A stretch of DNA of 64,000 nt from Colius striatus (lineage: Eukaryota > Chordata > Aves > Coliiformes > Coliidae), in NCBI RefSeq assembly GCF_028858725.1, contig NC_084760.1, forward strand, positions 66,717,867 through 66,781,866. Direction: 5' to 3'. The translations under genes and the position numbers were made by a program. Of this stretch, positions 42,701 to 55,346 are shown piece after piece. Positions within the stretch are counted from its first letter, which is position 1. Each line of letters starts with the position of its first letter. The notes beneath the pieces were generated by a model. The model was not told where the DNA came from. It searched no databases and saw only the letters and a program-made list of their open reading frames with translations.

Positions 42701-44679
42701 CTGGTGAAACTTGGATAAGGAGATGCCAAAGGCTGGTGTATGAGTTACTTTATTTTAGAAATTGAACTTTCTGGCCTTGTGAGCTCTTTCAATATGTGGA
42801 GAGACAGTCTGGATATGTGTGCATGATTTGTGTAGGACACATGAAGGGGGCTGGATATGGTCTCTGAGCACAGACCCGCAGTGTAGCATGTAGACTATGT
42901 CTGTAGCTGCTTGAATCTCTTTTTGTCTTCTCCATGAATCCTGGGGAGTCTCCAGGGGTATGTGTGGTGAAGGTACCTGGGTCTGCAGCATCTGCAGTGG
43001 CTGGTGGAAGTTATTGTCTTGCCTATGGGAAAAAGAGGTGCTGTGTCTATGGCAGATGCCCATGTTTGCCAGTGATGGAGGAACATATGCTCTTGGCACC
43101 AGGCAGCTGTGCCTGTCTCTGGCTGCTGACAGAGCCTCTCATTGCTGCCTCTTGTTCCTCCCAGGTGGATGATAATGTGAGCACAATACACAGGTGGCAT
43201 AAGTCCCTTGAAGCCTCCCTGGCATGTAGAGGCCGAGTTCAAGAGGTCCAGGAAGCTACCTGTGGCCAGCTGGGACTGAGAGCCTAGGGCCTTTCCAGGA
43301 ATGAGGAAGATAGTCCTTCCTTCAACTTCTCTCTCCCAAGCAAAACAAAAAACAAGGCTTACTCTTTTTTTCTTTTCAGGGTCATTCTGGAGCTCTGATT
43401 GAGGTGGTTGACCCAGTTGAGTCTGGCACCATAAATAAGGCAAAGGAAACCTAGGAACTTCTAAGATAAGGCAGCAGCTAAGTGTGTGTTTTGGGGTGGG
43501 TTTCTTTCAGTCATTACTTTTAGATTTTTTTAACACAGGTGTCTGCTTTCCATAAGACAAAACTGCTTCCAGTTCACATCCCTCCCTCACCCCAACACAA
43601 TGGGATAAAATGAAGGTGGCTCAAAATAGCTGTGTGATACTCTCTAAAATGCCATTAAGACCCCATGTCTTCTATGGCAAGTCACTTTCAAGGCTGAGAT
43701 GTGTATATGTTTTGCAGGATACTGTGGGCTGGCATTTGACTGACGGGTGCATCCATGGGCACAGAGCTGCAAGGTCAGAGTGAAAAATCTTCAACTAAGT
43801 GACTTCACCTTTATCCAGAAGCAGCTGAAAAACTGTTGAAGAAAATCCAAAACCTAAAGCTTTTCTTTTCCCTAATAAAACTTGAGTTTGAAAATGCACC
43901 AAGCCGACGGTGGCATAAGGGCATAGAGCAGCAGCACACAAATGCAACGCAGAGAGTTCTCAACTGTGAAATGATTCAGAGGACAGAAGCCTTCTCTTTC
44001 AGAGAGGATGAAGGTTTCTGATATTTTAAGCCTGAATCTGATTTTACTTAAACTGGTTCATCCCAAATTCACTCTTTCACATCTATTTCTAGCACATACA
44101 TGACAGGCCAATCGGAAGAGACAGCTGTGCTGGAGAGGCCAAGCTGCAAAGGAACCATGTCCACCATCTAACACCGAGCACGAGGGAGAGGCATGGCAAC
44201 TTGTTTCTGAGCTTATCCTAAACCCTTCACTCCCCTAGGAGTGTCAAGGGCTTGTGCATGAAGCCAGGCTCCCTGCAGATGAGGAGTGTGTCACGGGGCA
44301 GGGCTGGCTCTGCTAACTCCCCAGTGTTCACCCATGTGAGAGAAAGCTGTGTGGTGACTCTGCCCTTCCATGCCAGGGAGGGAGCTGGAGGGCCACAGCC
44401 TTGGTGCTTGTGAATCCCTAGCTGTGTACCAGTATTTCGTGCTTCTGTGACATGTCTGGTATCATTCGTTTTGTTTTCAAGTACTGCTGTGGAGTTTTGT
44501 CATCAATTTCTTCGTCACGTCATCTGCCGTCCTACTCCCCTCTCTTGTCCTCCACCCCCTTAGGGGTGCCTCCTTCACCTTCCTCCTGCTTGATCACTCT
44601 CAAGGCAGTCTGAATTTTCCATATCTACTTTTTTTTCTCCACCCCCCCCCTCCACCCTTTTGTCTTCTGGTAACAGCGT

Positions 44680-45110
44680 TTGGCATTTCCCGGACAGCCC
44701 GTACTCCATAAGGCCTCAGTGTCTGAATACGAGGACGGCTTGAACGTTGCCTGCTGAGACTGAAGAAGAACTTGAGTGAAAATAATCCTCTCTTTTGTTC
44801 CGCTTGGGTTGCTTTTTGTTTGCCTGACAGATGTTCGGCCCCTGTGTGTGTGCACAGAGCGGCTCCTCTGCCGGGCCCTCTGATCCGCCAGCTTATTGAT
44901 TTCTGCCTATCTGTGCGGCTTGTCTCCGGCCCTTACAGATGCGAGGGCCGCGGCCCGCGCAGCAGCCCTTCTCCTTTGCACACTAATAGGGCAGCCCTCT
45001 ATTGTGAGGGGGCCGGCAGAGGAGAGAAGGCCTCTCTCCCTCTTGAACCACCATGACGAAGTCAGGCAGGTTTTGAGGGGGCAGAGTGGGGACGTGCATC
45101 GAGCACCAGG
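44680..45110. promoter_or_regulatory. CpG-containing GC-rich island in the gene-poor interval
   Basis: I count roughly 20 CpG dinucleotides here, including the cluster GCGAGGGCCGCGGCCCGCGC near 44941-44960, whereas the surrounding kilobases have few. No gene product is recognisable and no CR1 is present. It could be a distal enhancer, a promoter of an unknown RNA, or an orphan CpG island. Confidence 0.4.
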
Positions 45111-45311
45111 CTGCAGTGCTGTGTTTTGATGTATCACAACACACCATTGCACAGGTGCCTGAGTAAAAAGGAAAGAAGAGGCTAGAGGCAGAGAGGCCTT
45201 GGAGCTTTGCGCGGTGCCTGTGTGTTATCTCAAGTTCATATTTCAGTCACTTGACTGATGGATGCAGGGATGAAAGCTGTCACCAGGGAAAGCCTTGTAA
45301 ACTTGCTGTTT

Positions 45312-45720
45312 GGAACATCTCTGATATGAGGAACGACTGTGGGACCTGGGCCTTTTCAGCCTGGAGAAGACTGAGGGGTGACCTCATTAATACTTAACAA
45401 GTACTTAAAGGGTGGGTGTCAGGAGACATGGGGAGACATCTTTTTCTGTTGTCTCCAGGGAGAAGACTAGGGGTAACAGACATAAGCTGCAACACAAAAA
45501 GTTCCACTTGAACACAAGGAGAAACTTCTTTGGTGTTGAGGTGAGGGAGCCCTGGCACAGGCTGCCCAGGGAGGGTGTGGAGGCTGCTTCTCTGGAGGTT
45601 TCCAAACCCACCTAGACACGTTCCTGTGTGACCTGATGAAGGGGAACCTGCTTCAGCAGGGGATTGGACTGGATGATCTCTAGAGGTCCCTTCCAATCCC
45701 TACCATTCTGTGATTCTATT
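45312..45720 (+). mobile_element. CR1 3' fragment
   Basis: Begins GGAACATCT...ATGAGGAACGACTGTGG and runs through CCTTTTCAGCCTGGAGAAGA, CAGGCTGCCCAGGGAGGG and GGATGATCTCTAGAGGTCCC to CCATTCTGTGATTCTATT. It resembles the copies at 29599 and 63237 closely, so they probably belong to one subfamily. Confidence 0.95.
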
Positions 45721-46341
45721 GCCCTGCTCCTCCTCCGTGACTTTGCTGTTTGGTGCTCCAGATTCCACTGACTGGCCTAACCATGCAGCCACTGTGGCTG
45801 AGACTACTTTCATGTTGCAACTAACAGACTTGCAAGCCACTTGTAAGGCTTTTTTCCCGTCTTGCTTTTTTTTGTTTGTCCTGATTTTCTGCTTCCTGAG
45901 TACTAGTGCAAAGACTTTGTCAGCATAGAGGTGTGGGAGTGCTCTGTGAGGGAGGCATACTGCAAACATGCATCCACATTTTGGTGTTCAGTTGTAGGTT
46001 TGCCTTGCTTTTGGGAGCAGTTTGGCTTTTGTTTAACCCATGTTAAACATCTGCAGAGGTCTGACTCACCACCGTCTCTAGTGCTTTGGGTGGAGTGTGG
46101 ATGATGAGGTGGTTGTTTCAGCAAAATCGACTATCTCCTTTCCATAAGCCCATGTCTCTAGAAACCTGTTGTTGTGCATGCTGCCCACCCATATCCCTCT
46201 GATGGCAACTCTTTGGTGGTGTCTGTAACACATGTGTAGAGTGAACACACTCTCAAGGTGCATGCCTTTCTCTGGGGGCTGGGATAAGGGCTATAAGGAC
46301 AGCTCTGGGAGTTTCTACAAACCCATTATGGACGTGAGTTA

Positions 46342-46430
46342 GTGGTGGGCTTGGCAGTGCTAGGTTAGCAGTTGGAATTCATGGTCTTAAAGGTCTTTTC
46401 CACCCAAAACAATTCTGTGATTCTGTGATT
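46342..46430 (+). mobile_element. CR1 3' tip
   Basis: GTGGGCTTGGCAGTGCTAGG, then CTTAAAGGTCTTTTCC and the tail ATTCTGTGATTCTGTGATT. Only the last 90 bp or so remain. The wording matches the older subfamily seen at 54556. Confidence 0.88.
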
Positions 46431-49400
46431 ACATACCTTGCACCTGCAGTGAGCTCACTGTCTGCAGACCAGCTTTTCTGCTCTGTAATATGTGGACTTG
46501 CCTTATCTCCCCTCTCCCTGATGCATAACCTGTATTGCTGTGGATGTCAGAGCCTCCAGAGCCATGACTGCATAGTGGCTAGGAGTGGGATGTCCTTTGA
46601 TTTTACTGATGCTGATAGATTGTCATTTACTACCACAGTGACTGGGCACCAATTTATTGAAAATGAGCTAGCTATTTGTTAATGAACCGTTGCTTTACGG
46701 AATATTTTACCCTACAGAAAAAAATACAATCACATCTGTAGTGCTACACAGTTCAGCTGTTCTCCTCTTGAAGTGTTGCTCTTTGCTTGGAAGGGTTGAG
46801 ATAACTCAATTTGGACTTAAGGCAAAACTCCCATTGATGTATTGTAGTCTGTTGGATCTTCCTGAGAGACTGTGAGAGCTGGCAGTGATACTTCACATGG
46901 TGTCAAGTGATTTACACTGGCACGAAAAGCAGGAAGGGAGTTTGCAGCCTGTGGCGGCCTATGTTGCAGCTCCAGCTGTGTTACAGTTACTGGATCTGAG
47001 ACTGAAACCACAGTATGGTGCCTCCTAGTCCTCAGTGGATGCTTCCCATCGACAGCTTACTGGGATGAGGCTCAGTAAGAGCTGATGGCAAAGGGGATGT
47101 CTCTGTGTAATGCTTCTTTGAATAATGACTAGCAGTAGGCCAGGAAGAGAGACTTGGACAGCATTTGTAGGGCACAGCAGATGTTCCACTCAGCCCCACT
47201 GCCTGCATCCCTCTCAGTGTGCTACGGCAGCACTGTAGGAGCCTCCTTCACTCTCATGGGTAAGATGAACAGATGCTCCCCTCAGCATCAGCTCAAGCAG
47301 TTCAAGCAGGGTGTGTGTATGGGGTCTTTAATTTAGGGAGAGTAACACTGACAAGCCACAGCATTATCAATAGCCAGCAACTTTCACTACTAGCTTTGTT
47401 AGTCTTGGATCCTCCGTGACACATATATAAAAATGAGGAAAAAGGGCACATTTGGAAAGACGAGCTTTGTAAAATGCTGTCTGGTTTTACTAGTGGGGCC
47501 TTGCCGATCCTTCTGCTTGGCCTCTCTTTTGGTCAACAGGAAAGGACTGTACCTGCTGAGAATTGCTCAATGCACACTCTGCAAAGGGAATTTTGTTCTG
47601 GGAGTGTCACCCAAACACTCCATTAGCTGGCTTGTGGCTTGGTAACATTTAAGTTGCTGGGTTCAACCTGCTACAAACAAGTGGTTTGGGGCTCAGCATT
47701 CACAGAACTTGCCTGTAGCAAGCTGTGAGGATGGCCAGTCTCCTAATTCAAACCAGGAAGGACAGCAGGTGAACAATTCCCCACTGGAGGATGAAGCAGA
47801 GAGAAAATGTCAAAATCCAGATCCATTGATCCTCGAAGTCAGGGGATGGAGTGATAAAAAACTTCCTCTGGCTTTTGGGTAGGAAATGCCGTGTGGGTGT
47901 GGGAGGATCAGTGAATACAGCCCTGTGCATCAGTCAGCAGCTGTAGGACAGCATAACGCGCTGCCTGGCACAAGTGGGTTTGTACACCTGTAGCTTGACA
48001 AAGGCCGTGTTATAACTTTCCACAGGCACCGTTAGATCACTGCAGTGTGAGTTATGTAAAGCAGTTAGTTATATTCCATAGATGGTACCTGCAATCCAAG
48101 CTGTGCCCATGGTGAGTGCTAGGAAGGGCAAATCAGTATTTGGGTTCATTCCTTTGACTTGTCTTGTTTCTGCTTTATACTCTCAGAGCCCTTCGTCTTA
48201 CTCCCCACAGCCCCGTGGGTGATGTTGTTGTTTGCAGGGCTGTGTGCGAGCTGTTCTGTGACTTTCCTTTTAAAGCAGTGCTTTGAAATGCTGCCGCTTC
48301 TGTAGTGGGGCTTGAGACCGGTTGCGTCACTGTTGTGATGGTCTGTCACGCCATCTAATTGGGTTGTCTCATTAAACCTTACAATCAGTGCTTACAAGGC
48401 AGCAAGCTGTAGTCCAATACTTCAGCTAGAGACACGCCAGCTGACCAAGGTCCCGCATGTTGCTTCGGTTGTGGGTTCAGAGGCTGACGGGAAATGGGGT
48501 CTGCTGTGAATTTATTCCACTGCTTCTAAGATGAAGCTTAAATGTATCAGACCACCTCTGACTCTACCTTCTCTGTGATGTGACCTAACTGGAGCAATTT
48601 GGTTAAAATCAACAAATAGATGGCTTTTAGTCTCCAGTTTGGTGCCAAGACTAACCCCGGGATCTCAAACTGGACACTCAAGGACCATCCATTTGTCTCT
48701 CTTGGACAGCTTGGCCTCGACCTTCTTTTTGCCAGCAAGAGCGTGCAGAGGAAACGGTGCAGGAAAAGGGCAGGTTTGTGTAGTCTCTAACAGAAACTAA
48801 ACTCTTGGAGCAGCTCCAAAATGCATTTTGGCTCTGAATGGAAACAGTTTATGTAGAAATAATAGCTAAACCACGGTGAGTGTATTCACTTATGAAAGTT
48901 CATTTTTTAAACTCTGTTTTAATCTGAGCCAACTAGGCAAAAGGACCTCACTTATTTCAGGAGTCTGATTCACTGTCCTTTGTAAATTTTAACCACAGTG
49001 ATGATTCCTAGCACCATAGTTACATTTATCTGGGGACACGAGTTGGAGCCCAGATTCCCCAGGTTTATGCAGAGAGCAAAAAACGAGGACAACTTTTCTG
49101 CCAACACCAGGCTTAAACTAAAAACTGCCAGAAACCTCTCCTAAATATTTGTGCAGGAGTTTTATAGGTTAAATTAGGCATGTGAGCACCTGCATATAGA
49201 TGCTGCTTTGACCATGGCGACTCTCCATCTGCTCAGAGTAGCTTGGCTGTTTGGTGCTTCGCTGAGTTTGGTGCAGAATGTCCCTTTGATAGTGACTTAA
49301 CAGTAGTGAGAGGAAAGGCACTGCAGCCCCTGACTCCGAAGGCTGTAGAGAGAAAAAAAATACATTTGATGGTTTAGATGGAATAGCCTGTAGTAAATCG

Positions 49401-50621
49401 AGAGTGTGTCTGTTCAAGGCTGTAAGCTCAGCAACTCTGCACTGAGGGCCTGGAGAAATGAGGGGGAAAACAGGTCTTCGTGTTCCTGCAGGAATGCTTT
49501 CGGCTGTGATCAAGTGCATGCTCTGGTTGAAACAGGATAGCTGCCCAGGAGACACTGGCTGCCCAGTTGATGTCTTTGGAGAGTTAAGAAGTGTTGATAA
49601 GCTTTGTTATGCATCAGCCTAACATGTGGCCCAGGCTGAACCATGTGTCACGCTGGTCTTTGCAAGAGCTTGGGTGAAATCCGTTTGGCGTCGCGTGCCA
49701 TGGGCTTTTCCTTCCCCTACATCCCAAGTGATACCCATGTGGGAGGCATAGGAGAAAAATCTAAGTGTCACTGCTGAAATCTTCTTGTTTGGTTGTGTTT
49801 TCTAAAGAGCAATTTAATGTAAAAACCCAGCTAAATACCAGCTGAAAACACTTTGTGTCACCCTTTAAAACGTTTTTACTTCAAACGTGGTGGGTTAGTT
49901 CAGGGTGAGCGCTTCTCTTGGCTTTTATGAAAAAAAGCCATAAAACCACGCACTTTGTGGGCTTTTATTTTTTTAAATCACAGGATGAAAACACACTGCA
50001 TGGCTCTTCCAAAGACAAATCATCTCTCATTTTTAAAAAATCTCATCTAATTGTCATTAATCAAGCCATCCCCTGTGCTAATAAGATGGAGGCGGGGAAT
50101 GGAATGCCATTCCGGCTCAGGCAGCTGCTGTGGGTGTCAGCCAGTTCCAAAACGCTTGGCAAAAGTTGTAAATGCAGTTCTAATGAGATCGACTTGTCTG
50201 CAGCTCGCAAACAAATACCAGCAGCACCAACATGTTTGTTTGCCACGGGACTTAGTGGAGATTGCGGTAACCATTCTGCAGTCCAGGGTACGTGTCAAGA
50301 AAAGTTCAGAGCCAGCATAAGGCAGTGACACTGGAATGCAGCTTTCTCCAAAACGCTCACTTATATAAACCCTGAGGAAAAGCCTGACCCTTTGCTTTTT
50401 ATCTTCACCCCCTCCCCTGCACCATCCAGCCTTTTCACTCGCTGCTATCTCAGTGCATGAAGTTTTTTTGCAAAGGCTGCACAAGCAAGCTGCAAACAGA
50501 AATATGTTTTGTACTGGTACATTTGAGGACGTGCTCCTGGTAGGAGACAAACTCCCAAGCCACTCTATGGCATCTCTCAGGTGCCCCCAGCTGTGTACAG
50601 CTCCATGGGCAGCCCCGATGT
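46431..50621. other. non-coding stretch, no gene recognised
   Basis: Unique-looking sequence with short frames only (the longest is 128 codons on the minus strand at 49169-49555, no motif). It includes the candidate conserved block at 50045. Confidence 0.6.
50045..50310. promoter_or_regulatory. candidate conserved non-coding element
   Basis: A dense non-repetitive block just left of the CR1 at 50622. Several frames on both strands are open across it (49918-50328 plus, 50137-50550 minus). This is common where stop triplets are rare by composition and also in constrained enhancers. No product is recognised. Confidence 0.25.
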
Positions 50622-51212
50622 CACAGAATCACAGAATGGTCAGAGTTGAAAGGGACCTCTAGAGATCATCCAGTCCCAACTCCCTACTAAATCAGGTTCC
50701 TCTCCATCAGGTCACACAGGAACATGTCCAGGCAGGTTTGGAAATCTCCAGAGAAGGAGACTTCACACCCTCCCTGGGCAGCCTGTGCCAGGGCTCCCTC
50801 ACCTCAACACCAAAGAAGTTTCTCTTTGTGTTTAAGTGGAATTTTTTGTGTTCCGTCATGTGTCCATTACCCCTAGTACCACTGAACACTACAGAAAGAA
50901 AGTGTCTCTCCATCCTCCTGACATCCACCCTTTAGGCACTTAAAAGTATTGATGAGGTCCCCCCTCAGTCTTCTCCAGGCTGAACAGCCCCAGGTCCCGC
51001 AGACTTTCCTCATAAGGAAGATGTTCCCGTCCCCTGAGCATCTTGGTGGCCCTGCGCTGGACTCTCTCCAGAAGTTCTCCATCTCTCTTGAACCTTACTC
51101 CAGATGAAGCCTCACCAGAGCAGAGCAGAGGAAGAGAACTTCCCCTGACCTGTTGGCCACCCCAAGATACTACTGGTCTTCTTGTCCCCAAGGTCATGTT
51201 GCTGGCTCATGT
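50622..51212 (-). mobile_element. CR1 retrotransposon, minus orientation, about 590 bp
   Basis: Starts with the reversed tail CACAGAATCACAGAATGGTC and keeps the full CR1 order up to CTGGCTCATGTT at about 51212, including the segment complementary to the C-terminal coding region. It is joined directly to a plus-orientation CR1 piece (next entry). Confidence 0.95.
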
Positions 51213-51265
51213 TGGCAGTGTGCCCTCGTCACCAAGAACGCCAATATGTCATGTGCCCACATCCA
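51213..51265 (+). mobile_element. inverted CR1 piece abutting the copy at 50622-51212
   Basis: The segment GGCAGTGTGCCCTCGTCACC, followed by AAGAACGCCAATATGTC, matches the sense strand of the CR1 region that the adjacent minus copy carries in antisense (compare GCAATGTGCCCTCGAGGCC in the copy at 63237). The right boundary is uncertain. Confidence 0.6.
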
Positions 51266-54200
51266 GGTAGGCACCAAGATGAATCAGCACATCAGTGACT
51301 TCTTGTGTCACCACCAAGGAGATCATCAAACTTGTGTGGCTGGAGGAAGCTAAGCAATGAAAATACCTACATTTCAGAGAAGTCAGGTCTCAGGCAAGCC
51401 AAAAGCACTTTACCCTAACTATGGAGTATCTATAACACTGCAGTGCAACTTGCAGTCTCTCACATTTTGTTCCTCTTCCTCAGCAAAAATGGAAATCCCA
51501 GTTTTTTACTTTCCTTTTATGGTTCTTTTATCTGAAGTGCAAAGAACTGGTTGAATTTTCAGTTCCGTGACTACTCTCTTGCCAGTACCCCTTGGATATG
51601 TGTCTTGTGCCAAAGAATATTAATTGTCGTAGGTTACAGTGGAGTCCATTCCTACCCCCGTTTGAGCCTCTGAAATGAACAGTGAGGTTAAACTTTGCCA
51701 GCAACTGTTAGGAAAAGGGCCAAGAACAGCCTAACAGGAAAGATACTGAGGAGTTTTTCTTTGTTTTTCTGTTAAACCCTGTTTTTGTAATTGTGAATAT
51801 TTTGTTGAAATTGCATAGAAAAGGAAGTGCACAGAAAATGGTCCATACAATTAAACCAACCACAGAGGAGAGCTGAAAGGATATAAAGCTGGTCTCACTC
51901 CGTTGCACTTACGGAGACAAAACCCCTTCTCAAAAAGAATTTGGCTCGAGGAGGCGGATCTGCAGGCAAATCTCAGTTAACTTCAGGCCCATGTGCCATA
52001 TTGTCTTGCTTATGACTGCCCCAAATGGCCTAAAAGCAAAGGACACTCATACTGAACAAAAGCCATGGCTGAAAGAGAAAGAGGAATCTGGAAGCTGTCA
52101 TTTCCAAATCTCTTCTACTCAAAAGTCGGTCCCTGACTCTGGATCAGTAACCCTGAGCAAGGTGGCTATTCCTTTATGCTCCTCAAACTATCTTCTACCA
52201 GACTGGAGAGAAACAGGACTGCTTTATTTTGTTCAGATTCACACAAATGCTGCTTTAATCAACCTCCACTTGCTCCTGCCACTGCTCCCCAAGCTAAGGT
52301 TTGTCAAATCCTGAATCACTGAACTGAGGTCACTGGCCAAGGCAGGTTTTCTCTTGCTTTCCAGGATAGATGATTCCATCAATAAAAAAACAGATTTTTG
52401 AGTGTCTACTATTTTGTCTCTGAAGTAAATAAAGAATGTAAAGGAGTAATTTGCAGTAGGAGCACTTCAAACTGCGGTACTTCAAATACTGTTTTAATAG
52501 TTTCCATCTAAATGTGTTTCTCTAAGAAATGGCATCTCTCCCTGTCAAAGGAAAAATGGCATCCTCGAGTGAGAAACCTCAGTATTTGGTTCATAGACCA
52601 ACGTTTTATGAGTCAGGCTTAAGAAAGTCTTGGGTTTAGTTAACAGAAAAACTTATCCTTGACTGATCTAGTGAGCTGAACTTTCAGAAGCACGTATGCA
52701 ATATTTATGTCCCGCCAAGCACCTCTCTTTCCATAGTAACAAACCCCCTCCCCATACACAAAATGGATTTGAGGCATAAACAACATTGCTGGAAACACAC
52801 CCCAAAATAAATCAAGGTCTACTTTATTGCCAACTTACTTTTTGAAGGCTGATTCTGACCTTGTACAGCCCCTTACCTAAGAAACAGTGTGCTGCCATTT
52901 GGCTGAGATCAAAATAAAGCGGGCTCCCCCCACCCCCCCCATGTCCTCAATAAACTGCAAAGCACGTTAGAGTGGGAAACTGGTATAGCCCGCGTGACTA
53001 TTTTTACCCATCCCCTGTGTTATCGTGTTGAAGCCTGTGATAGCAACTAACTACTGCCATCTTCAGCCGGCCCTCAGTACTACTGCGAGTGAAGCCCAGA
53101 CGGCTGGTGTCCATACTCTGCACTGATCCCGGTACACATAACTTGCAAGTTCCAGAACAAGGTGGTTAGAAGAGCACACTTTGAGTCAGATTCTGTGGTA
53201 CAGTGCTCTTCTGAAAGACACCTAAGAAAATACGTTGCAAGATAAACATTTTCCCTCTCGTTCCTTCCTCTTACCTAAAATTATATTGAAGACATCTAAT
53301 CCCTGGCAGAGGGGTCTGCCAAACCCAGACTTGTTTCCAGCAACCCTGAGTGGTACTGTTGCCCTTGTTCTGCCTAGCTCTACCTCTACAGGTAGTTCTG
53401 TAACCAGGTAGTACTCAAAGTAAGTGCTTCACAAACTATTAATGTACATTGTGGACATGGGGGGAGATGACTAGTGACCCCATTTATACATAAGAGGTAC
53501 AGGCACAGAACTAAAGAGAGTTGCAGACAAGTCAGGGCACTCCTACCTGCCAGCCCTGGCTGATGATGCTCTTCGCAAAGCTACATAACTTGGTGGATTA
53601 AAAGACAACTCTCTCAGTGCTTTTTATCTGTAAGACACAGCTGTGATTTTTTATTGTTTTAATATTGCATGCACGTTTGGACATGCATTCATTTTGGATA
53701 TCAAGTTTACCCTTAAATATAAAAGCATCCAAATTTCTCAATTTTGTTTTTAAGAATAATCACTGCAATTCTACATGCCTGGCATCCTGTAGGAAACATT
53801 CATTCAGCTACAAATGAGAAAGTTTCGATCTTGCATATTGCAAACAGGCTTGTCCCAAAGGCAGGCATCTCAATAGACTTTTCTTTGCAACTTAAATACT
53901 ATTTAGTTTCACCAGACCCCACTAACCTTGCATAAAGCTGTAACAAGCTATCATGAAACACTTTAGCAATTCAACACAATTCTAGTATGAAAGATAGCCA
54001 AATTTAAGGTGCTTTAATTGCATTTTTCAGATGGAACAGGGCACGTTCTAATTCAGGAATGATGATTTGTACTTCAAATAGACACAAGCTTTTTGTTCTT
54101 AGCATTACCACACAGCGTGCGGTTTGCTCGGTGCAGACAGCACAACAAACGTTGTCCCTTTCAGATGACTTTTGCAAATCACTTTAAACACTCTGCTCTG

Positions 54201-54555
54201 GAAGCTCTGGTTTGTGGGACCAAGTGGCTCCATCCCCAGTGTTCACCTGAGGGCAGTGTGGGGCATCCCTGCCTGACTCTGCCCAACAGTGGCACCCAGA
54301 GGGCAAGTGGAACCGCCAGCACTTTGGGAAATGGCTCTTACGTTTCCACTCACTGCGTTTCCTCAGTGCAGCCCGAATCAGTTTAAACACACCAGCTGTT
54401 TCATTGATGAGGTTCAAAATGCCACCCACTATTTAAATTGTCCACAAAGCCTGAGATGATCAGCGCTGGTGAAGACTGGCCAGAGCTAGGAAAGCTGCAC
54501 ACACAGAAGGCAGTCAGCCATGTCCAAACAGGAGACAAGGTCACTATACAGTTGG
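51266..54555. other. non-coding stretch, no gene recognised
   Basis: Unique-looking sequence between two CR1 copies. A 107-codon frame at 51991-52314 has no recognised motif. The X-box half-site lies at 52731. Confidence 0.6.
52731..52740 (+). promoter_or_regulatory. RFX/X-box half-site CCATAGTAAC
   Basis: Matches the right half of the X-box consensus in a non-repetitive block (52690-52850). It may be a chance match. Confidence 0.2.
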
Positions 54556-54906
54556 GTTATTTAGTCTGGAGGGAAGACATGATCAGTCTCTACAACTACC
54601 TGACAGGAGGTTGTAGCCAGGTGGTGGAGTCGGTCTCCTCTCCCCAGTAATGAACAACAGGACAAGAGGAAATGGCCTCAAGATGCACCAGAGGAGGTTT
54701 ATATTGGAGATTAGGAAGAACTTTTCACGAAGAGAGTTAAACACAGAAGGGGCTGCTCAGGGAGGTAGTGGACTCACCCTCCCTGAAAATACGGAGATGA
54801 GGACCTGAGGGACGTGGTTTTGTGGTGAGCTTGGCAGTGTGAGACTAGGGGTTGGACTTCATGATCTTAAAGGTCTTTTCCAAATGAAATGATTCTATGC
54901 TTCTAT
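54556..54906 (+). mobile_element. CR1 3' fragment, older subfamily
   Basis: Contains CTCTACAACTACCTGACAGG, GGACAAGAGGAAATGGCCTC, TTGGACTTCATGATCTTAAA and the tail GATTCTATGCTTCTAT. The wording differs from the copies at 29.6, 45.3 and 61.3 kb, which indicates another CR1 subfamily and more decay. Confidence 0.93.
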
Positions 54907-55346
54907 AGAGTCTAGCACATCAGCAAAATATTCTTTTAAAAACCAAGCACACCATCTCAAGCATCTCATTTGTCCTTTTCTAAACAGCTACAGACTGAAA
55001 GGATTCCTAAGAGTAGACTCTTTTGCCCTTGATGATGCAGCTCAGCTCTTGTAATAGTCCTAGTACCCAAGCCAATTTCCAGGAGTGCAATACTGCACAT
55101 CAGACAGACTGCACTGGATGCACTTTCCCAAAAATCAAAAGCAGTAGTGGGGCTAACAAAGCCCTCAACATCAAAAGGCATTCAGGAATCTCCATACCAA
55201 GGTAATTTCTTTCAGTAGCCAAAAAAGGATGAGGCTTCAGATTTTAGGCATTAACCAATCAGAAACATGCAGAGGTGAACTCAGATGCAGAGTCCAGGAC
55301 TAAACTCTGAAAGATTCCATTTAACATTCTTCCCTCTTGCACAGTT

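Larger units (their letters stand above)
30121..45311. other. non-coding stretch, no gene recognised
   Basis: Holds the two poly-G tracts, T-rich runs (38137-38185 and 40088-40102), the (TTG)n repeat and the CpG-containing island at 44680. A block at 42895-43443 is open on both strands (182 codons minus, 117 plus) but gives no recognisable protein. No CR1 was found across these 15 kb. Confidence 0.6.
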
